From Melastoma dodecandrum (taxonomy: Eukaryota; Streptophyta; Magnoliopsida; Myrtales; Melastomataceae), in the NCBI GenBank assembly GCA_029817715.1, contig JARUPY010000539.1, forward strand, positions 1,773,501-1,837,500: a DNA stretch of 64,000 nt, written 5' to 3'. Shown here in pieces: positions 1 through 12,552 of the stretch. Position 1 is the stretch's first letter, and each line of letters opens with the position of its first letter. A program made the position numbers and the translations under genes. The notes beneath the pieces are model-generated. The model made no database searches. It saw nothing but the letters and a program-made list of their open reading frames with translations, and was not told the origin of the DNA.

Positions 1-2926
1 ATCACCTCAACAAGGAAATCAACCCTATCTGACCAAGGGTCCTCCTTAGACACTAGCTTAAGCTGCAAAAACATGGAAGCACAACTGTCAGTACAGGCAT
101 GCGACACTACCGGATCGCAATAATAGATCATGAAAATAGCAAAAACCCCTTTCGGAAAAACCAGCAAACTTAAGATGTAACACGAGACACATCTACACGA
201 GACACATCTACCAGTGCCAGCATTCTAGTACCACTGAAATAATAACTGACGTTAAAAAAAGAACAGAACGTACCAGCTTACTCTTAAGAACCAAAACAGT
301 ACGAAACTCTGAAACCCACTAGAATTATATAGCCTCAAATAAACCAAATATTTCAGGTGTGCTTCCCATACTAGACCAGTGTATTAGATTTTATGGTTCC
401 TCTCTTAAATGAGAACTCGCTAACTAGGCATGATGTCGAAGAGACTTAATTTTTTACCTTTTCAAAAAACAAAAAAAAAAAAAAACTAAAACAAAAAGAA
501 CAATATGCAAAAGGTTGTAAACAAAATGTATGTCCATAAGCTGCAGACAAACCTTATTGCAAACCAAATCCCTTAATTCATCAGGTGTCAATACCGACAA
601 TTTCTTGGAAAGATCAGCCCTCTTATGCACTGAACCAACATTAGAGAGGGCAAGGTCCCGTAACTGCAAAGCCAGCAGAAATTTAACACAAAAATTGGAT
701 GAAGAGTTCAAGATGGGTAGAAAAGCTGCAATTCGTCTGCAAGTTGCAGCCTATACCGGGTAAGACGATTGCATACCTTTGGAACCTTCTTGAAAGCGAG
801 TAATTGGAAAGCTAGAAACCGGTCATAATGAGACTGAAGAACCTCGTCATCCTTTAATTGGGTCCCAACATGATCATTGATTTCAAAACCCTCATAAAAC
901 TGTAGCAAGTCAACGAGTTGTGCAAACAGTTTTCCTTGTGTGTGCCTATATAGAGCACTTAGGTGGCACTTGGCAACAACAGCAACATCAGCCACGAGAG
1001 GCCTCAGATACCTGTTAATCCAACAAGTTGTGAGAAAAGGAAGAAAGACCACCCAATAATATAATTACTCAGGCTACACTGAACGCTGTTGCCATGACAC
1101 CCACTACAACTTACAAATTGAACAACATGATCAAACAGTGAATAACAAGGAGATCACATTTTTTAGGTGCACACAGACTCATAAGATACATACCTTCTTG
1201 TAGGCAACTGGCTCAAAAGGTCAATAAGGAACTCGACAAATCTTTCGCAATACAGGACAGCGGCATCATCTAACTTTCCTAGTGCATAGGCATCGAAATG
1301 GTCATCAAAATCATGTCGCTCAGGGAAAACTTTTAAATCCAACACCTACATAAAGGAAGAGATCAATCAGCATTAGCTGTTAGAGAACTGAATCCCCAAT
1401 CCCGGTTAATATTAGATAGATACCTCTAAAAACTCTTCCATGAGATTCCTCAAAAATTTCACTTCCAATTTTGAGGTAGGATCAAAAACACCTCCATTTT
1501 TTAAGGCATCCTTACTCTCTCTTTTGATCATCCTCTTCCATTTCTTAATCAAATCGGGATTGAGACAAAGCTCCATCTACATGACAAGAAGAGCAGAATG
1601 TAGGGAAAGCACCCAGGGAATAATTTACGTGCCGAAGGATAGCAACAACTAAATCTGACCTGGAAACGCCCATAAGACAAGCTGTGCCATGACTCTAAAC
1701 TCGCTAATCTTAGAACAATCTCACTGACTACTTCATCTTCCAAACTCTGCAACATTACAAGGAAAAGAGCAATTCTCATTTTGATTTTCTCTGGAGATTG
1801 AGAGCAACGAAAGAATGCTTAGGGAGAAAGTGAAACGCAGGGCCTTCACACATATGAAATTTCTATCAAGATTCAAGATTTCCAAGAATAGTTAACTATG
1901 CCAAGCACGGTAAATTTAACGATGCTCCAAATGTGAACTAGCTCAGAGATCTTTCTTTTCCCATGAGGAAGAAGCCCACCTGGAAAGCATTGATCATGAA
2001 AACCAAGTAATTGGTCTTCTCCGCAATATCTAACTCCCTTCCCTGGGAAAAAAAACCAGAGAACATATAGGTAACGAGAAAAGAAAGACGCTTTCATGTA
2101 ATAACAAAATAAGAACAAATACTACCATTAATCAGAGGGATAATCCATCCCAAACCATATTTCTAAACCAGTCTCTTATGTTTCAAAATGTTAACGTGCA
2201 GTTTTATTTGCATGCTATGCAAAATTCCATAAAAGTTACAAACACAATGACAAAAGGGGAATTTCAGGAGCAAAAGTAATAGAAGCCTCTCTGCAAGGCA
2301 AGCAAAGAACTACTGACCTCCTTAAGCAGAAGAACCCTCTCAAGGAATCCTCTAAAGTCATCCTTCCTATCATAAAAGCATGTCCAAGCCGCCACGTTCT
2401 CTCGGAACTACCAGAATACAAAAAAAAATCATAGACTACACACTCGGGATAGTCATTTTACTTAAAAGAAAAAACAAAAAAAGCCATGGCATACCTTCTC
2501 GTTAACCATGAGTATCATCGACATGACGTGCTCGAACGTCGCGGATTCGGCAGCAAAATTAGGCCACAAGTAATTCTCCAAGTACTGGCTGACTTCCAGT
2601 ATCATAACCCTCTGGAGCGACACCGTCTTCCTCCCTCCCGAAACCTTGACTTCCGTCTCGTAAATCTCTCTCACGAGATCCGCGTCAAAAGGCTTCTTCG
2701 GCTCTTCGGAGGACGCGAGCCAGCTGGCGGAGGCAATCTTGGTGAGGCGGTCGCGCTGGATCTCGGATAGGGTTATGTTGTTAGGGAGGGTAGGGGTAGC
2801 GGAAGCCGGCTTGGAATCGACCGGGGGTGGGTCACCATCCGCCGGAGGTAGGGGAGGCTCGACAGGGTACTCCGCCACGCGGTGGCGCTTGAAGTCGTAG
2901 GTGCCGGTGCCGTAGACTCGAGTCAT
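1..2926 (-). CDS. AQR: Intron-binding protein Aquarius (RNA helicase), N-terminal part, runs off the left edge
   Basis: Spliceosomal SF1 helicase of the intron-binding complex (EMB2765 in Arabidopsis). The protein starts MTRVYGTGTYDFKRHRVAEYP, the family's conserved start, at 2926. Exons read from GT/AG sites and frame: 2926-2495, 2407-2318, 2042-1980, 1746-1660, 1576-1424, 1345-1194, 1011-777, 663-553, and 62 to beyond position 1. Together they give about 480 residues. These cover only the N-terminal helical (armadillo-like) region, with family blocks such as LQRVMILEVSQYLENYLWPN and LTPDELRDLVCNK. The helicase core lies outside the window, so catalytic motifs cannot be checked. All junctions keep frame and no stop is seen. 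It sits head-to-head with the PICBP-like gene, about 500 bp between start codons. Identification is confident; a few splice borders could shift by some bases. Confidence 0.93.
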
Positions 2927-3424
2927 GGCGGTGGGGGACGCGGGGCGTAGGGGAGCAACGGCACTGTGAGGAGGAGGGTTTATAGGCCCGGGACGGGAAC
3001 CGGCAACTCGCGAGGCTGTGGGTATTATTGAGGAGTTGGGCCATGGGACTTGATTGGGCTAACACGGGTAATGCCTCTTTGTCCTATTTCTGTGCTTCTA
3101 TTAAATTACTAGAAATTTACAGACAGGGATGCATGCAGCGGGAAAGATGTAAGAAAAAGAATTGAGGGAGCGTCATTCCTTTTTGTCTTTCTCAATCTGA
3201 ACTTCAAACACGGACAGACTTTTGGACTTCTTTTTTTCATGATGATGATGATTCGGGTAAAAAAGAGAACTTCAACCCTCTCTCTCACACCTCTCTCTGT
3301 TAGAGGGTCCCCAACCCAAAGGGAATGGCAATGCATGTCTGCTGCTTCACACGCTCTCCTTTCACATCCCAGCCTAATTTAAAAAAAAAAAGGACTACTT
3401 CTGCTGAACCCTTGAAGGAAAATC
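2927..3424. promoter_or_regulatory. Divergent intergenic promoter between AQR and the PICBP-like gene
   Basis: About 500 bp separates the two start codons, so both 5' UTRs and both promoters must fit here. The AQR side is GC-rich; the PICBP side has CT-rich tracts (about 3278-3300) and an A-rich run at 3380-3390. No clear TATA box is assigned to either gene. Shared control is an inference from spacing only. Confidence 0.5.
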
Positions 3425-6101
3425 ATGGTCCAAAGGGAGAAACGGCGTCGACAAGCTGACCTCCTTGTAAAGGTTGCCTCTAGCTTGAAGCCCTCCGGGT
3501 CACTGCATCAGGAGGATGTGAAGACCAAGGTAGCCGATCACTTCAAGAGGAAGATGAAGAAGCCGAGGTCGTTGAGCCTCGACAGCTTGCCTCACCCTGG
3601 GAGGCATCCCACCCTGCGGTGGTCCCCTGACGCTGAAACTACTCCTCCTCTGAGGCTGCAGTCTGAGTCTCGGGGGATGTCGAGACCTGTCCTGCCGAGT
3701 TATATGAGGTCAACGACCTGTTCCGATGCGAGGAAGGAGAATTCTCAGGTAACTCATCTTCAGAGCACCCCTGCAGCTTCGGCTGCTAAGGTTTCTCGTA
3801 GGAGGTGTTCTGCCGGTTCTCCTAGGCCTAGGCTTGGTCCTGGTTCTGGTAACAACTGGCGGTCATCTCCTATAAGGAATTTCAAAAGGTCATCCAGTTT
3901 GAAACCGATTAGGACATTAGCCAAGGCGCCTAGCTTTAAAACCGCCAGATCGACCTCGGCCAATAAATGCACCCAGGTAGTCATCATCTGTGCCGACTCG
4001 AGTATTCAGAAAGCAACCTGTTCTTCGACCCTGAAGGAAACCAAGCATCCCGAGTACCTCATGCTTAACCCTGGCGGCACCGATCTTGATAGAACATCGA
4101 TCTTTAAGGTTTGCCCCTACACCTATTGTTCCCTCAATGGTCATCGTCATGGCCAGTTATCCCCGCTCAAGCATTTCATGGCGGCCAGGAGACGACTACT
4201 GAATGCCCAAAAGAGTGTGAAAGTTGTGCCGGCGATCCCTGCTAGTTTCCATCAAGGAAATCTCGACGATAAACCAGCAATCAGAGAGCTGGACTTCGAA
4301 GGAGACATCTTCGTCGAGATATATGCAAAAAGCGAGAAACAGGGTTCCTCAAGCACTGGTGGAGACGTTTGTATTAGTGAGGATGAGGATGATCGTCACT
4401 GTTCACATTCAGAAGAAGGCAGCTGCATGTATGGATTAACAGAGGTGGGTGCATGTGACAACAGTGATGCGAGACCGAAGGGCCACATCGTTCTTGACAA
4501 GAATGTAGAACACTTTTGTAACGTCACTGAGATGGTAACAAACAGCAGTTCAGACAAACTCTCTCGAGAAAAAGAAGAAACGGCGGGCAGAGATCTAGAT
4601 GAAATCTATTGTCTGATCATGACTCAGAAGGAGAGACTCCGTTGGAGTCTTTCTCAATGTAACGTAGACGGAGAAAAAGTACTTGAGGGTACAGAAAATA
4701 TCGATGCCGGCTCAGGTGACTGTAAGGATGATGATTGGGATGAAGTTAGTTACTCTTCTTCGGTGCTGGAAGACGCAGAGGCAGAGGAGGGTTGTGACAA
4801 GGTAATTCGGATCGAGGAACATTATCCCGTCAATCTTCGTAAGAAGTTCTACTTTCATAATTGTGGGAGAAAATATGATCAGTTGCTGACGGAAGTTCTC
4901 CCATTTCAGGATAATTCAGAAAAAGAAGAAGATCAGAAACAAGAAGAAAAGGAGCTCCATGTCTGCCCCAGTCTTCGAGAGGATGTCACGGATTGCACTT
5001 CCGATCACTCTATGTCAATCCGAGTTACAGATTGTATGATCAGCTGCCATAACACAGATGCAACAGCTAAGGATGTAGTTGAGACTGAAGCCGGGTACTT
5101 CACTGGAGATTGTTCGCAAATCGGATCGGAGGTTTCCTTTGAGGAGATTGATGGGAATAACGTTACGGGAGCACAGACCATGAGCACCGATCTAGTTCTC
5201 TATATTGAAGCTGATGAATCAAGCACCGGCACTTTTCTTGAATGTGCTTGCTTTCAGCCACAGGACGATGCTTTCACTCTGGACTGTCTGCAAGATCTGG
5301 CAGAAGAAAATGACGAGACAGCAAAACCACTTGTTGATGCTGAATCTGAGGAAGCTGGACTCCAAGATGGAGAGGAGAGGAGAGCTGCAGAGCCAACTTC
5401 TGACGCCGAGGTTCTGATCGGGCTACTGATTCCAGGAACTTCATCCAAAGACTCTGGCGAAGCCGATAGAAGCATCATCAAGTTAGAATTTACGCGAGGC
5501 CAGGAAAACGATGAATCATCTCTGCGTATCCCCACCAGAATGGATGGCTCAGGAGATGCCAATAACCACGAGGGGTCTTTGACAGGTGTACACCAAAGTG
5601 AAGACTTGGCGGGAGAATCACCAAGAGAGGATGTGAACAAAGCTGCAGAGATCAGTCCCAGCAGTTCTGTCCAAAATGGAGCCTCTTCAACGAGCACCAA
5701 GTCGAAGGGAATGTACAACAGAGGAAAAGGCAAGTCTCTAGAAGAACTATCAGATTCCAGCATGATTTGGAGGATCAACAGACGAGAAATTCAACAAACC
5801 TGATGACGATCCGCGAAATTTCAATCCAAGAGATTCCAGGTATCTGCCAATAGTCCCTCATCCTGAGGGAGAAAGGATTGATCTTAGACATCGGATGATT
5901 GATGACAGGAGAAATTCAGATGAATGGATGATCGACTATGCTCTCCAACGAGCTGTTTCAAAGCTTGCTCCTGCAAGGAAGAAAAAAGTTGAACTCCTCG
6001 TTGCGGCATTCGAAAATGTCATGCTAGTCTCCCAGTTTGAAACCCAAATTAAGAGTCCTACAGGAATTACTCAAGGCTGGCCTATTAAAGCATGCAGCTG
6101 A
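3425..6101 (+). CDS. PICBP-like plant calmodulin-binding protein, with a frame break near 5770-5800
   Basis: Plant calmodulin-binding family (CaM_binding domain). The first frame runs from 3425 to a stop at 5801-5803 (792 residues). It has the family's N-terminal hallmarks: MVQR start, basic KRKMKKPRSLS, then PSYMRSTTCSDARKE. A long acidic, low-complexity middle follows. The conserved C-terminal domain (FNPRD, DLRHRMIDDRRNSDEWM, LAPARKKKVELLVAAFE, ending PIKACS) lies in the +1 frame from about 5766 to a stop at 6099-6101. The two frames overlap between 5766 and 5803, so one base is gained or lost in that stretch, either in the plant or as a sequencing error. No good intron fits the overlap. 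Without the C-terminal domain the protein would lack its calmodulin-binding module. Apparently a single exon. Family assignment is confident; whether the gene is functional is uncertain. Confidence 0.85.
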
Positions 6102-6925
6102 AGCAAGTTCTCAAAGTCAGGTAACATCCTCCTCTTCCGTGTCTTCTTCTATCTTTGAGATATTAATCCGCAACTAGTTTTGCTTGCAGCCTCAATCAAA
6201 CATGCAAAATACTTCTAGAGATTGTCCGATCACATATTACAGATTCAGCAGAACAGGCATCCCCTAATGTCACCACAGCTCTTGAAGAAGAATTGCTTTA
6301 GCCCAACTAGTACTTTGCACTTTATGGTCATGTCTTCTGCCTAAGATTGTCTTCTTCAATGGTTTCGTGGAACAGTGAATTGCGAGGTTTTTCGGTGTCA
6401 ATCTACTTCTTCTGTTTGACATACTATCGACTGTAAGTTGGTTATCATCAATCTATCAGCTGTTGCGTGTTATTATCTCACATAAGACGAGCACGTACTT
6501 TTACTTGTACATGGACTTCTAAACTATCCTATTTTCTGTCTATGATTAGTATACCAAGTCAAAACGTCAAAATACCGAGATCCTTGTTATGCAGTTTCAT
6601 CCTAAAACTAAAAGATATCAACAACACTGGAAACCGAGCATGGCCGTGCAACCCAGCTTGACACGGTTCAACACATAACTATTTCAAAAGAATAAAAAGT
6701 TCAGGTCAGAAATTCAACATACTATCGGTGCTTATGCTCTTCAACCCCAACATCTACCCAGGCATGGATGAAAGACATCGAACCAGGCAACTACCCAAAA
6801 CATAATAATTTACGTTCTATTTCGGAGTATATTTTGTATGGTGCAAACATATGTGGCTACAGAAGAGCTTGCAAGACAAAGTACATGTACATCACCTCTT
6901 CTTTTCATAAAACAAAGCACGAAGC
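6102..6925. other. Convergent 3' flanks of the PICBP-like gene and YAE1
   Basis: The two genes point at each other across about 820 bp, which should hold both 3' UTRs. No coding signal, RNA gene or repeat was recognised. Confidence 0.4.
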
Positions 6926-7829
6926 TTAGAGAGATTTTTCAAGACGAACTTCAATTCCAGGAGACTGAACAAGAAGAGATTGTAGTTCCTCAAAATAACT
7001 TGTCAGCACAGATGGTTGAGAAGTCACTGACAAACCATCCAAAGACGAACAAACATCTGCAGAGCTGCTCCCAGGCTGACTCGTTTTTTCTCCCATGATC
7101 TCATTAGCATAAATCTTAAGGGCATCTGAAGTAGAGAGTGACTGCACCGACTCGTACAACCTAGCAATCTTGACTCTGCACTCATCACTCTCGACAAGCT
7201 TTGCTTTCAGTGCGTCCGGAAGGCAGTGCAACACGCTTCATGAAACACAAGAGAACAGCGTGTTTACTTATCAGACATTTCTGTGGCAACATCTAAAAGC
7301 ACCGGAGTACAAAAAATCTCAAGGAGCTCACCTCGTCACTCCCCTGACCAAGCCCAATTTGTATCCGGAACCCACCGACTGCTTGACGCCTGCATTAAAT
7401 CCTTCCTGGGCAGAAGCCTCTTTTCCGGCAACCACGCCATCGCGATAACCGATCTACTCATTCATCCAACAACAAATGAGCCAATCCGAACGAGAGCAGC
7501 AAGAAATGCAATTACACAGGACACCAATATTTACATTGTAATGTTGAAGACGCCTAGCCCGCCCCTCTCCATCCAGCCTCTCTGACTCATTCCAACTCTC
7601 CTCATCCTCCCACACACCTACACCAAAACAAATCCAACAACAGCAAAATAAAAAGGACTAAACACAAGATTCGGAGCTAGCTGCGCTCAAAAATACTTTT
7701 CATAGAGAGAACCTTCATACCGTCGAAATCATCGGGATCACTTCCAGCAGCCGGAGCTCGGCTCGAATCAACCCGAGAGGAGGACCGCATGCTTTCCGAA
7801 TAGATCTCCTCGGCAAAGCTCCCTTCCAT
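6926..7829 (-). CDS. YAE1: Yae1 domain-containing protein (YAE1-like adaptor)
   Basis: Yae1/Lto1-type adaptor; in yeast and humans the Yae1-Lto1 complex helps load the Fe-S cluster onto the ABCE1 ATPase. Four exons: 7829-7721, 7617-7535, 7453-7332 and 7235-6926. They join in frame to 207 residues. The first exon starts MEGSFAEEIYSES. The third holds the glycine-spaced Yae1 motif (GYRDGVVAGKEASAQEGF, then GVKQSVGSGY and GLVRG), the deca-GX3 pattern that defines the family. The fourth continues with LPDALKAKLVE and ends LEKSL. Only exon 4 shows as a sizeable open frame; the others are short and were found by splice reading. No Lto1 partner is present here. Assignment rests on the motif and domain order. 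Confidence 0.85.
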
Positions 7830-10509
7830 CTGCGGTTACACAAAAACAGAAGAATTTTACCAAAGCATAAAGCAATGTTCCACCACCGAGGTCCCCCGAG
7901 GAAACTCTTAATTAACTAAGAAACCGCCGATTGCAGCGGCCGGTGATTAGATTGGTCACGGAGGGGGTGGGGGGGGGGGGGGTTGTAAACTGGTCGGGTC
8001 GGGTCGAAAGATAAATGAACCGAACTTCCGCATCAGCCCATAACATTTCTACATTGTAGGCCCAGTAAAAGTGAAGTGAAACGGATCTTCTTACCCAACA
8101 ACAGTATTATTACTTTAGTTCTAGGTATATATTATTATTCATGTCCCCTCGTACTAGAGAAAGGTTCTTCAAGAATGGAAGAAGAGGGAGTTTTCTTGCC
8201 CCCTTGTTGGGTTTTTCCTTTTTTGGCTCTGACAGGGAAGACTGAAAACGACTCCACCCAGATGCAGATCTCCTGCTACTTCAGAAGCCTATCCATGTCG
8301 AAACTCTGGCAAGTCAGGTCGTCTCCCAATTCTACGAAGAACAATTGCCCCACAGGCGGAAAACACCAAGTCATTCTCGTGTCGATGCCTTAAAAGTTCC
8401 ATCAGCCCGAAGAAACAAAAAACGCACAAATGAACAAATCGATAAATCACCAAACAAAGCGAACAAGTAACTTCGTACCTTCCCTGGATGTGCCAAGTCT
8501 TTTAAACCCGACGCTGGACTCGGCGCTGGCGGTCGGCGTAAGAAAACGGGATGAGTAAAGTGGGACCTAAAACTTCCACTAGCCCTAAGAGAATAATATC
8601 AACGCACACTATTCTACCCTGTCTGAAAGTCTTTGGGGGGTTCAGAGGACTATAACGAAGTATGCTACCCAGTAGTGCATTTAGTTACAATGGAGATACG
8701 CTAAGTCATGTTCACAGAAGCCATTCAGCACAAAAGAAGGATCTCCTCACCTCAGCCCTTCATTTCCTCCATTACGAAGACGTATTAAAATCTATAAGAC
8801 AGAGATCTCAGAGGTACAAATCTTATAGAATAGGACTCCGAGCATAAGCTGTCAGCATACACCGTGTTCACTACTTTCCTATTTCTCTATGTTGGCTAAA
8901 TTATTAAGGTGTATCAGGCGGTTAAGAGATCACCCATTCTGTATTTCCTTTCACTGGTGAGATAATTCAACTACAGCTATATCCCCTGTGAAGGTCAGGG
9001 CCATCTTGTCCTTCAATCCTGCCTCATGAAAACACTTCTCTTTCTCATGTCTCCTTAGCCCTAGTGAAAAATGACCTTCAGCTAATCCGTGGAGCATATC
9101 CCTGTTCCAACTTATTCCCTGACTGTTCTCTTTCGCCACACCCCATCAATCATCGCTACAACCACAGCCTCAGAAATTAGAAAGAATCACACATCTCAAA
9201 GTTCCCAGAGTATTGATATCATCCAGAACTGAGTACACCACAGATCCCATGCAAGGATATTTCAGGGACTCTTTCTCTAGGAGCATTTCACTAACACCAT
9301 CCCAAAGACCAGAAATCGCCAAACTCGTTAAAAAAAAGAGCAGAAATCGAGATCTGGGATTTGTTTTTTCGACCTCTTCGTCGTTCCAATCAAACATATC
9401 TGACGATAAAACACCAAGTCTCAAGACGGGAATCCAATTCAAGAACAACCTTGTGTATGTAGCCACACATGGCCGATTCCCCTCCCAAACAAAAGAAGAA
9501 CAAATCAGAAGCAAATATCAGACAATTAACCAAATACAGAACCATTAAATGCCCACAAACAAGGAAATTAGGGAGGGGGGGGGGAATATCGCAACTCGGA
9601 GAATACCCACAGTGGATTTCTCCCGCTTCATTACGCTCTACATCGGAAACGAAGCACACGCAAGCAGGACGAAGACGGACGAGGAAGAACAGCGGGGGTG
9701 AAACGTACACCAGTTCAAACCCCCTTCCGTGACGTGGGTCCTCCCTTCACCGTGGTGCTCTCCGCCCTGTTCCGAGCTCTTCCCTCGATGGCACGGCCGT
9801 CCTTTCCGCGGCGGAGACGGCTACCGAAATTCCTCGGGGCTCAAGATCGCGGAGAGAGTGACGGAAGGGAAACCGAGGGAAGCCTTTCCCTTTCTTGCCT
9901 CCCCTGTTTCTTTTTATGTTCTCCCCCTCTTATCTGTGAGGTATTACGAATCTGTGGGTGTCCACCGTGGAATTCCATTCGACTGCATTCCTTTCTTTTA
10001 TTATTATATTTTATTTATTTTTTATTTTATTCCCTATAAATTCGATCTACCGACAGTGAGTGGGAGGAAATGTTTATTAATCTTAATTTGTTATTAATTT
10101 TCACCCATGATCCCAAGTTAGTATTAGATAAGCCGGTAAATTTTAACCGGCGAAATCCGTCGACTTTAACACGAACATCACCGCTACTCTTATCCGATCA
10201 CGTTCGAGACAGGACATCCTCTTTTCCACGTAACATAATCACACGTAATCGGCTCATAATGTTTATTGACTAAGACAATACTACAATGTCGTGTTCACGT
10301 TGGATTTTAACTTTGATTTCAATAATTATTATTTCAATTTATCATTTATATAAATATATAAAATTCAGGGGTCGTTCACATGCGGGAACAACAAACATTC
10401 GAGTTCCGGGTCTTGTTACGAAGGAGAAGAGCCGGATGTCGAATTTATCTTTACAAAGCCGGATAAACAAATTAACAGAAGAAGAAAGTTGGGTGGGGAT
10501 AATTCATTC
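7830..10509. other. Intergenic region between YAE1 and SCL3
   Basis: About 2.7 kb with several short overlapping open frames on both strands (for example around 8076-8393, 9170-9514 and 9390-9732), none resembling a known protein or showing codon structure. Poly-G runs lie at 7969-7982 and about 9575-9584. The part near 9990-10380 is AT-rich. Nothing else was recognised. Confidence 0.5.
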
Positions 10510-11934
10510 CTACATCCTCCAGGCGGAAACTGAATAGAGGGGCGTGTTTTTCCAGCAAAGGAGGACACATCCATCCTCCACTTTCAGGTTATAGCCTTCA
10601 AATCCATGGCCCCGGAGGAATGCCCCTGCTTGCAACAACCCGTTGTAGCTCAGAGACACCTTCCCGAACCCCGCCATCTCAAGCCTCACTGCCCACTTAT
10701 CGAGCTTCTCGTGTCTCTCTTTCCTCTCAACTCCCTCCAATGCGATGATGTTCTTGATCTCCTCCCCAAACATCATCTTCTCGAGCTTTTGTCGCTCTGC
10801 TATTGCTCGCTGTACAGTTAGCTCCAAGCAGTCGAATACATTACCATAGTAATGCAATGCCTTCCAGAGCCTTTCCATGAGGTTGGACCCGTTGTGGTTG
10901 GACTCTTGCTCCGCAATCACCATCAGCTTTGGGGATAGTCCATGCAGGGCATTCAGGAAGCTCGTCATTCTCGGAGAAGGATTGAACGATAACACTGAAG
11001 ACGCCAAACCTGAATCAGAACCAGGGTAATACGGGGGCAACTCCTTTTCGAGCCACTCCCCAAGAGTGCGCTGCTTCATCTGTAGTGCCCTCTGCAAGTT
11101 GGCTGAATTCGAACCGCTAGATGCAAAAGGAGGACTCCGTCGGTACATCTCGTCGTCCACAGACAGAAGGGTGTGCAACTGAAGCACGGAGCTTATCACC
11201 AGAGCCTCCCCGGTTTTAACATTCAAAGCCTCGAGATCAAGATTCTCCAGCTTGGAGGAGATTCGGACGTACTGAAATGGGATGTCTAATTTCTCGGCTT
11301 CTTCATTCAGTCTGAGAGCCATCATATCCAAAACCTCCTTCTGTTCATGGATCCCCGTGATTCTCAGGTGTGGCGGACCCTCAGGCCGAGCGCTCAGCAG
11401 CTGAAGTAGATTGATCCATTGGGCAGGCTCGAAGGAGTTGAGGTCGATGATATGGACCACCTTCTCCCCTTCTAGAGTTTCAATGATCGCTTGATTCATG
11501 ACCAAATACGAAAGCTTCATGAAGGGGCAGAAGTCGAAGAACAGTCGCTGGACAAGAATCCTTTCCGACACTGACTTTATCCTTGTGGAGTTGAGGGCCT
11601 TATCGACGCCCGTCCAAGCTTTCAGTATCCTCAGCGCCAGAGCGTGGGAGAAGTATGCGGCGATCCTCTGCATCGTGTCACCATCAGGGGAGGCGAGATG
11701 AGAGATGCGCTCAAGGCAGATATTCGCCTGCTCGATGTTCCCTGAGGCGACGTGGTTGGCACAAGCAAGAAGAAGCTGAATCAACCATAACCCTCTCTCC
11801 TCGGACTCGAGCTCTCTCGGCAAGGGATAGGGCGATCCTATCCCGGGAGAGAGCGACATCAACGTGAATGCCTGAAGCGGGGACGAACTGACCGAGGAAG
11901 ATCCCTCGTCCTGCACCATCCCCACGATCTGCAT
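10510..11934 (-). CDS. SCL3: GRAS transcriptional regulator, SCARECROW-LIKE 3
   Basis: GRAS protein of the SCL3 branch, a regulator that promotes gibberellin responses against DELLA proteins and acts in root endodermis. The frame is open from 12012, but the start is placed at 11934 (MQIVGMVQDEGSSS), where SCL3 proteins begin; this gives 474 residues. Domains in order: short Ser-rich N-terminus; first leucine-rich region (LIQLLLACANHVASGNIEQA); VHIID core (VVHIIDLNSFEPAQW); second leucine-rich region; PFYRE-like region with LSPKLMVIAEQESNHNG; and the C-terminal SAW region (CWKNTPLYSVSAWRM). No intron interrupts the coding part, as usual for GRAS genes. No neighbour is functionally related. Confidence 0.93.
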   Translation of the reverse strand: MQIVGMVQDEGSSSVSSSPLQAFTLMSLSPGIGSPYPLPRELESEERGLWLIQLLLACANHVASGNIEQANICLERISHLASPDGDTMQRIAAYFSHALALRILKAWTGVDKALNSTRIKSVSERILVQRLFFDFCPFMKLSYLVMNQAIIETLEGEKVVHIIDLNSFEPAQWINLLQLLSARPEGPPHLRITGIHEQKEVLDMMALRLNEEAEKLDIPFQYVRISSKLENLDLEALNVKTGEALVISSVLQLHTLLSVDDEMYRRSPPFASSGSNSANLQRALQMKQRTLGEWLEKELPPYYPGSDSGLASSVLSFNPSPRMTSFLNALHGLSPKLMVIAEQESNHNGSNLMERLWKALHYYGNVFDCLELTVQRAIAERQKLEKMMFGEEIKNIIALEGVERKERHEKLDKWAVRLEMAGFGKVSLSYNGLLQAGAFLRGHGFEGYNLKVEDGCVLLCWKNTPLYSVSAWRM

Positions 11935-12513
11935 CCTTCCGCCGGATCCTGTCAACCAGAAGCTGTCGATATACAAACTGCGAGAACAGAAACGAATCGG
12001 ATCACTCGTCACAAACCGGTCAGCCTATGAAGTTCAAAGAAAACACCAAAGGCGAAGAGCCTGATCCAATTATAGGTAACGACAGGCTCCTGGATTCACT
12101 CGGCCAACTTACGAACTTCAAAACCAGACCAACCCAACACGAACCCGAGAGCAAAAACTACAGGCCAGGCGGACAATTTACCGGGAATGGAAAATGCTGC
12201 AGAACCCAGAAATAATTAGCCAAAAAGTTGCAAACTTGGACGTGGTTTTCGTTATTGGGGTTGGGTTGGGGGGGAAGGGGGGAGAGGGCGGTGGTGGGGG
12301 GTAGTAGGGATTATATCGAGGGAAGGGGAGAAAGCCAATTAGGAACAGAAGCCCACACTAACAACAAAAGGAGCGTTGCAGTTTGTCGTGTTGGGGTTTG
12401 TTTAAAGATTCATTCCAGGAGAAACTATTGTAAGAAATTGGGTTGTAGGAATTCCTGCAGAAAGAGTCAGGACAAAGACACTCCCCCCCCCCCCCCCCCC
12501 CCCCCCCACCCCC

Positions 12514-12552
<39 letters not shown>

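Noticed and set aside
5254..5778. Minus-strand open frame of 174 codons
   Set aside because: Antisense to the PICBP-like coding region; Ser-rich composition follows from the sense codons.
9170..9732. Several overlapping open frames on both strands
   Set aside because: No recognisable protein and no consistent splice structure; considered chance frames.
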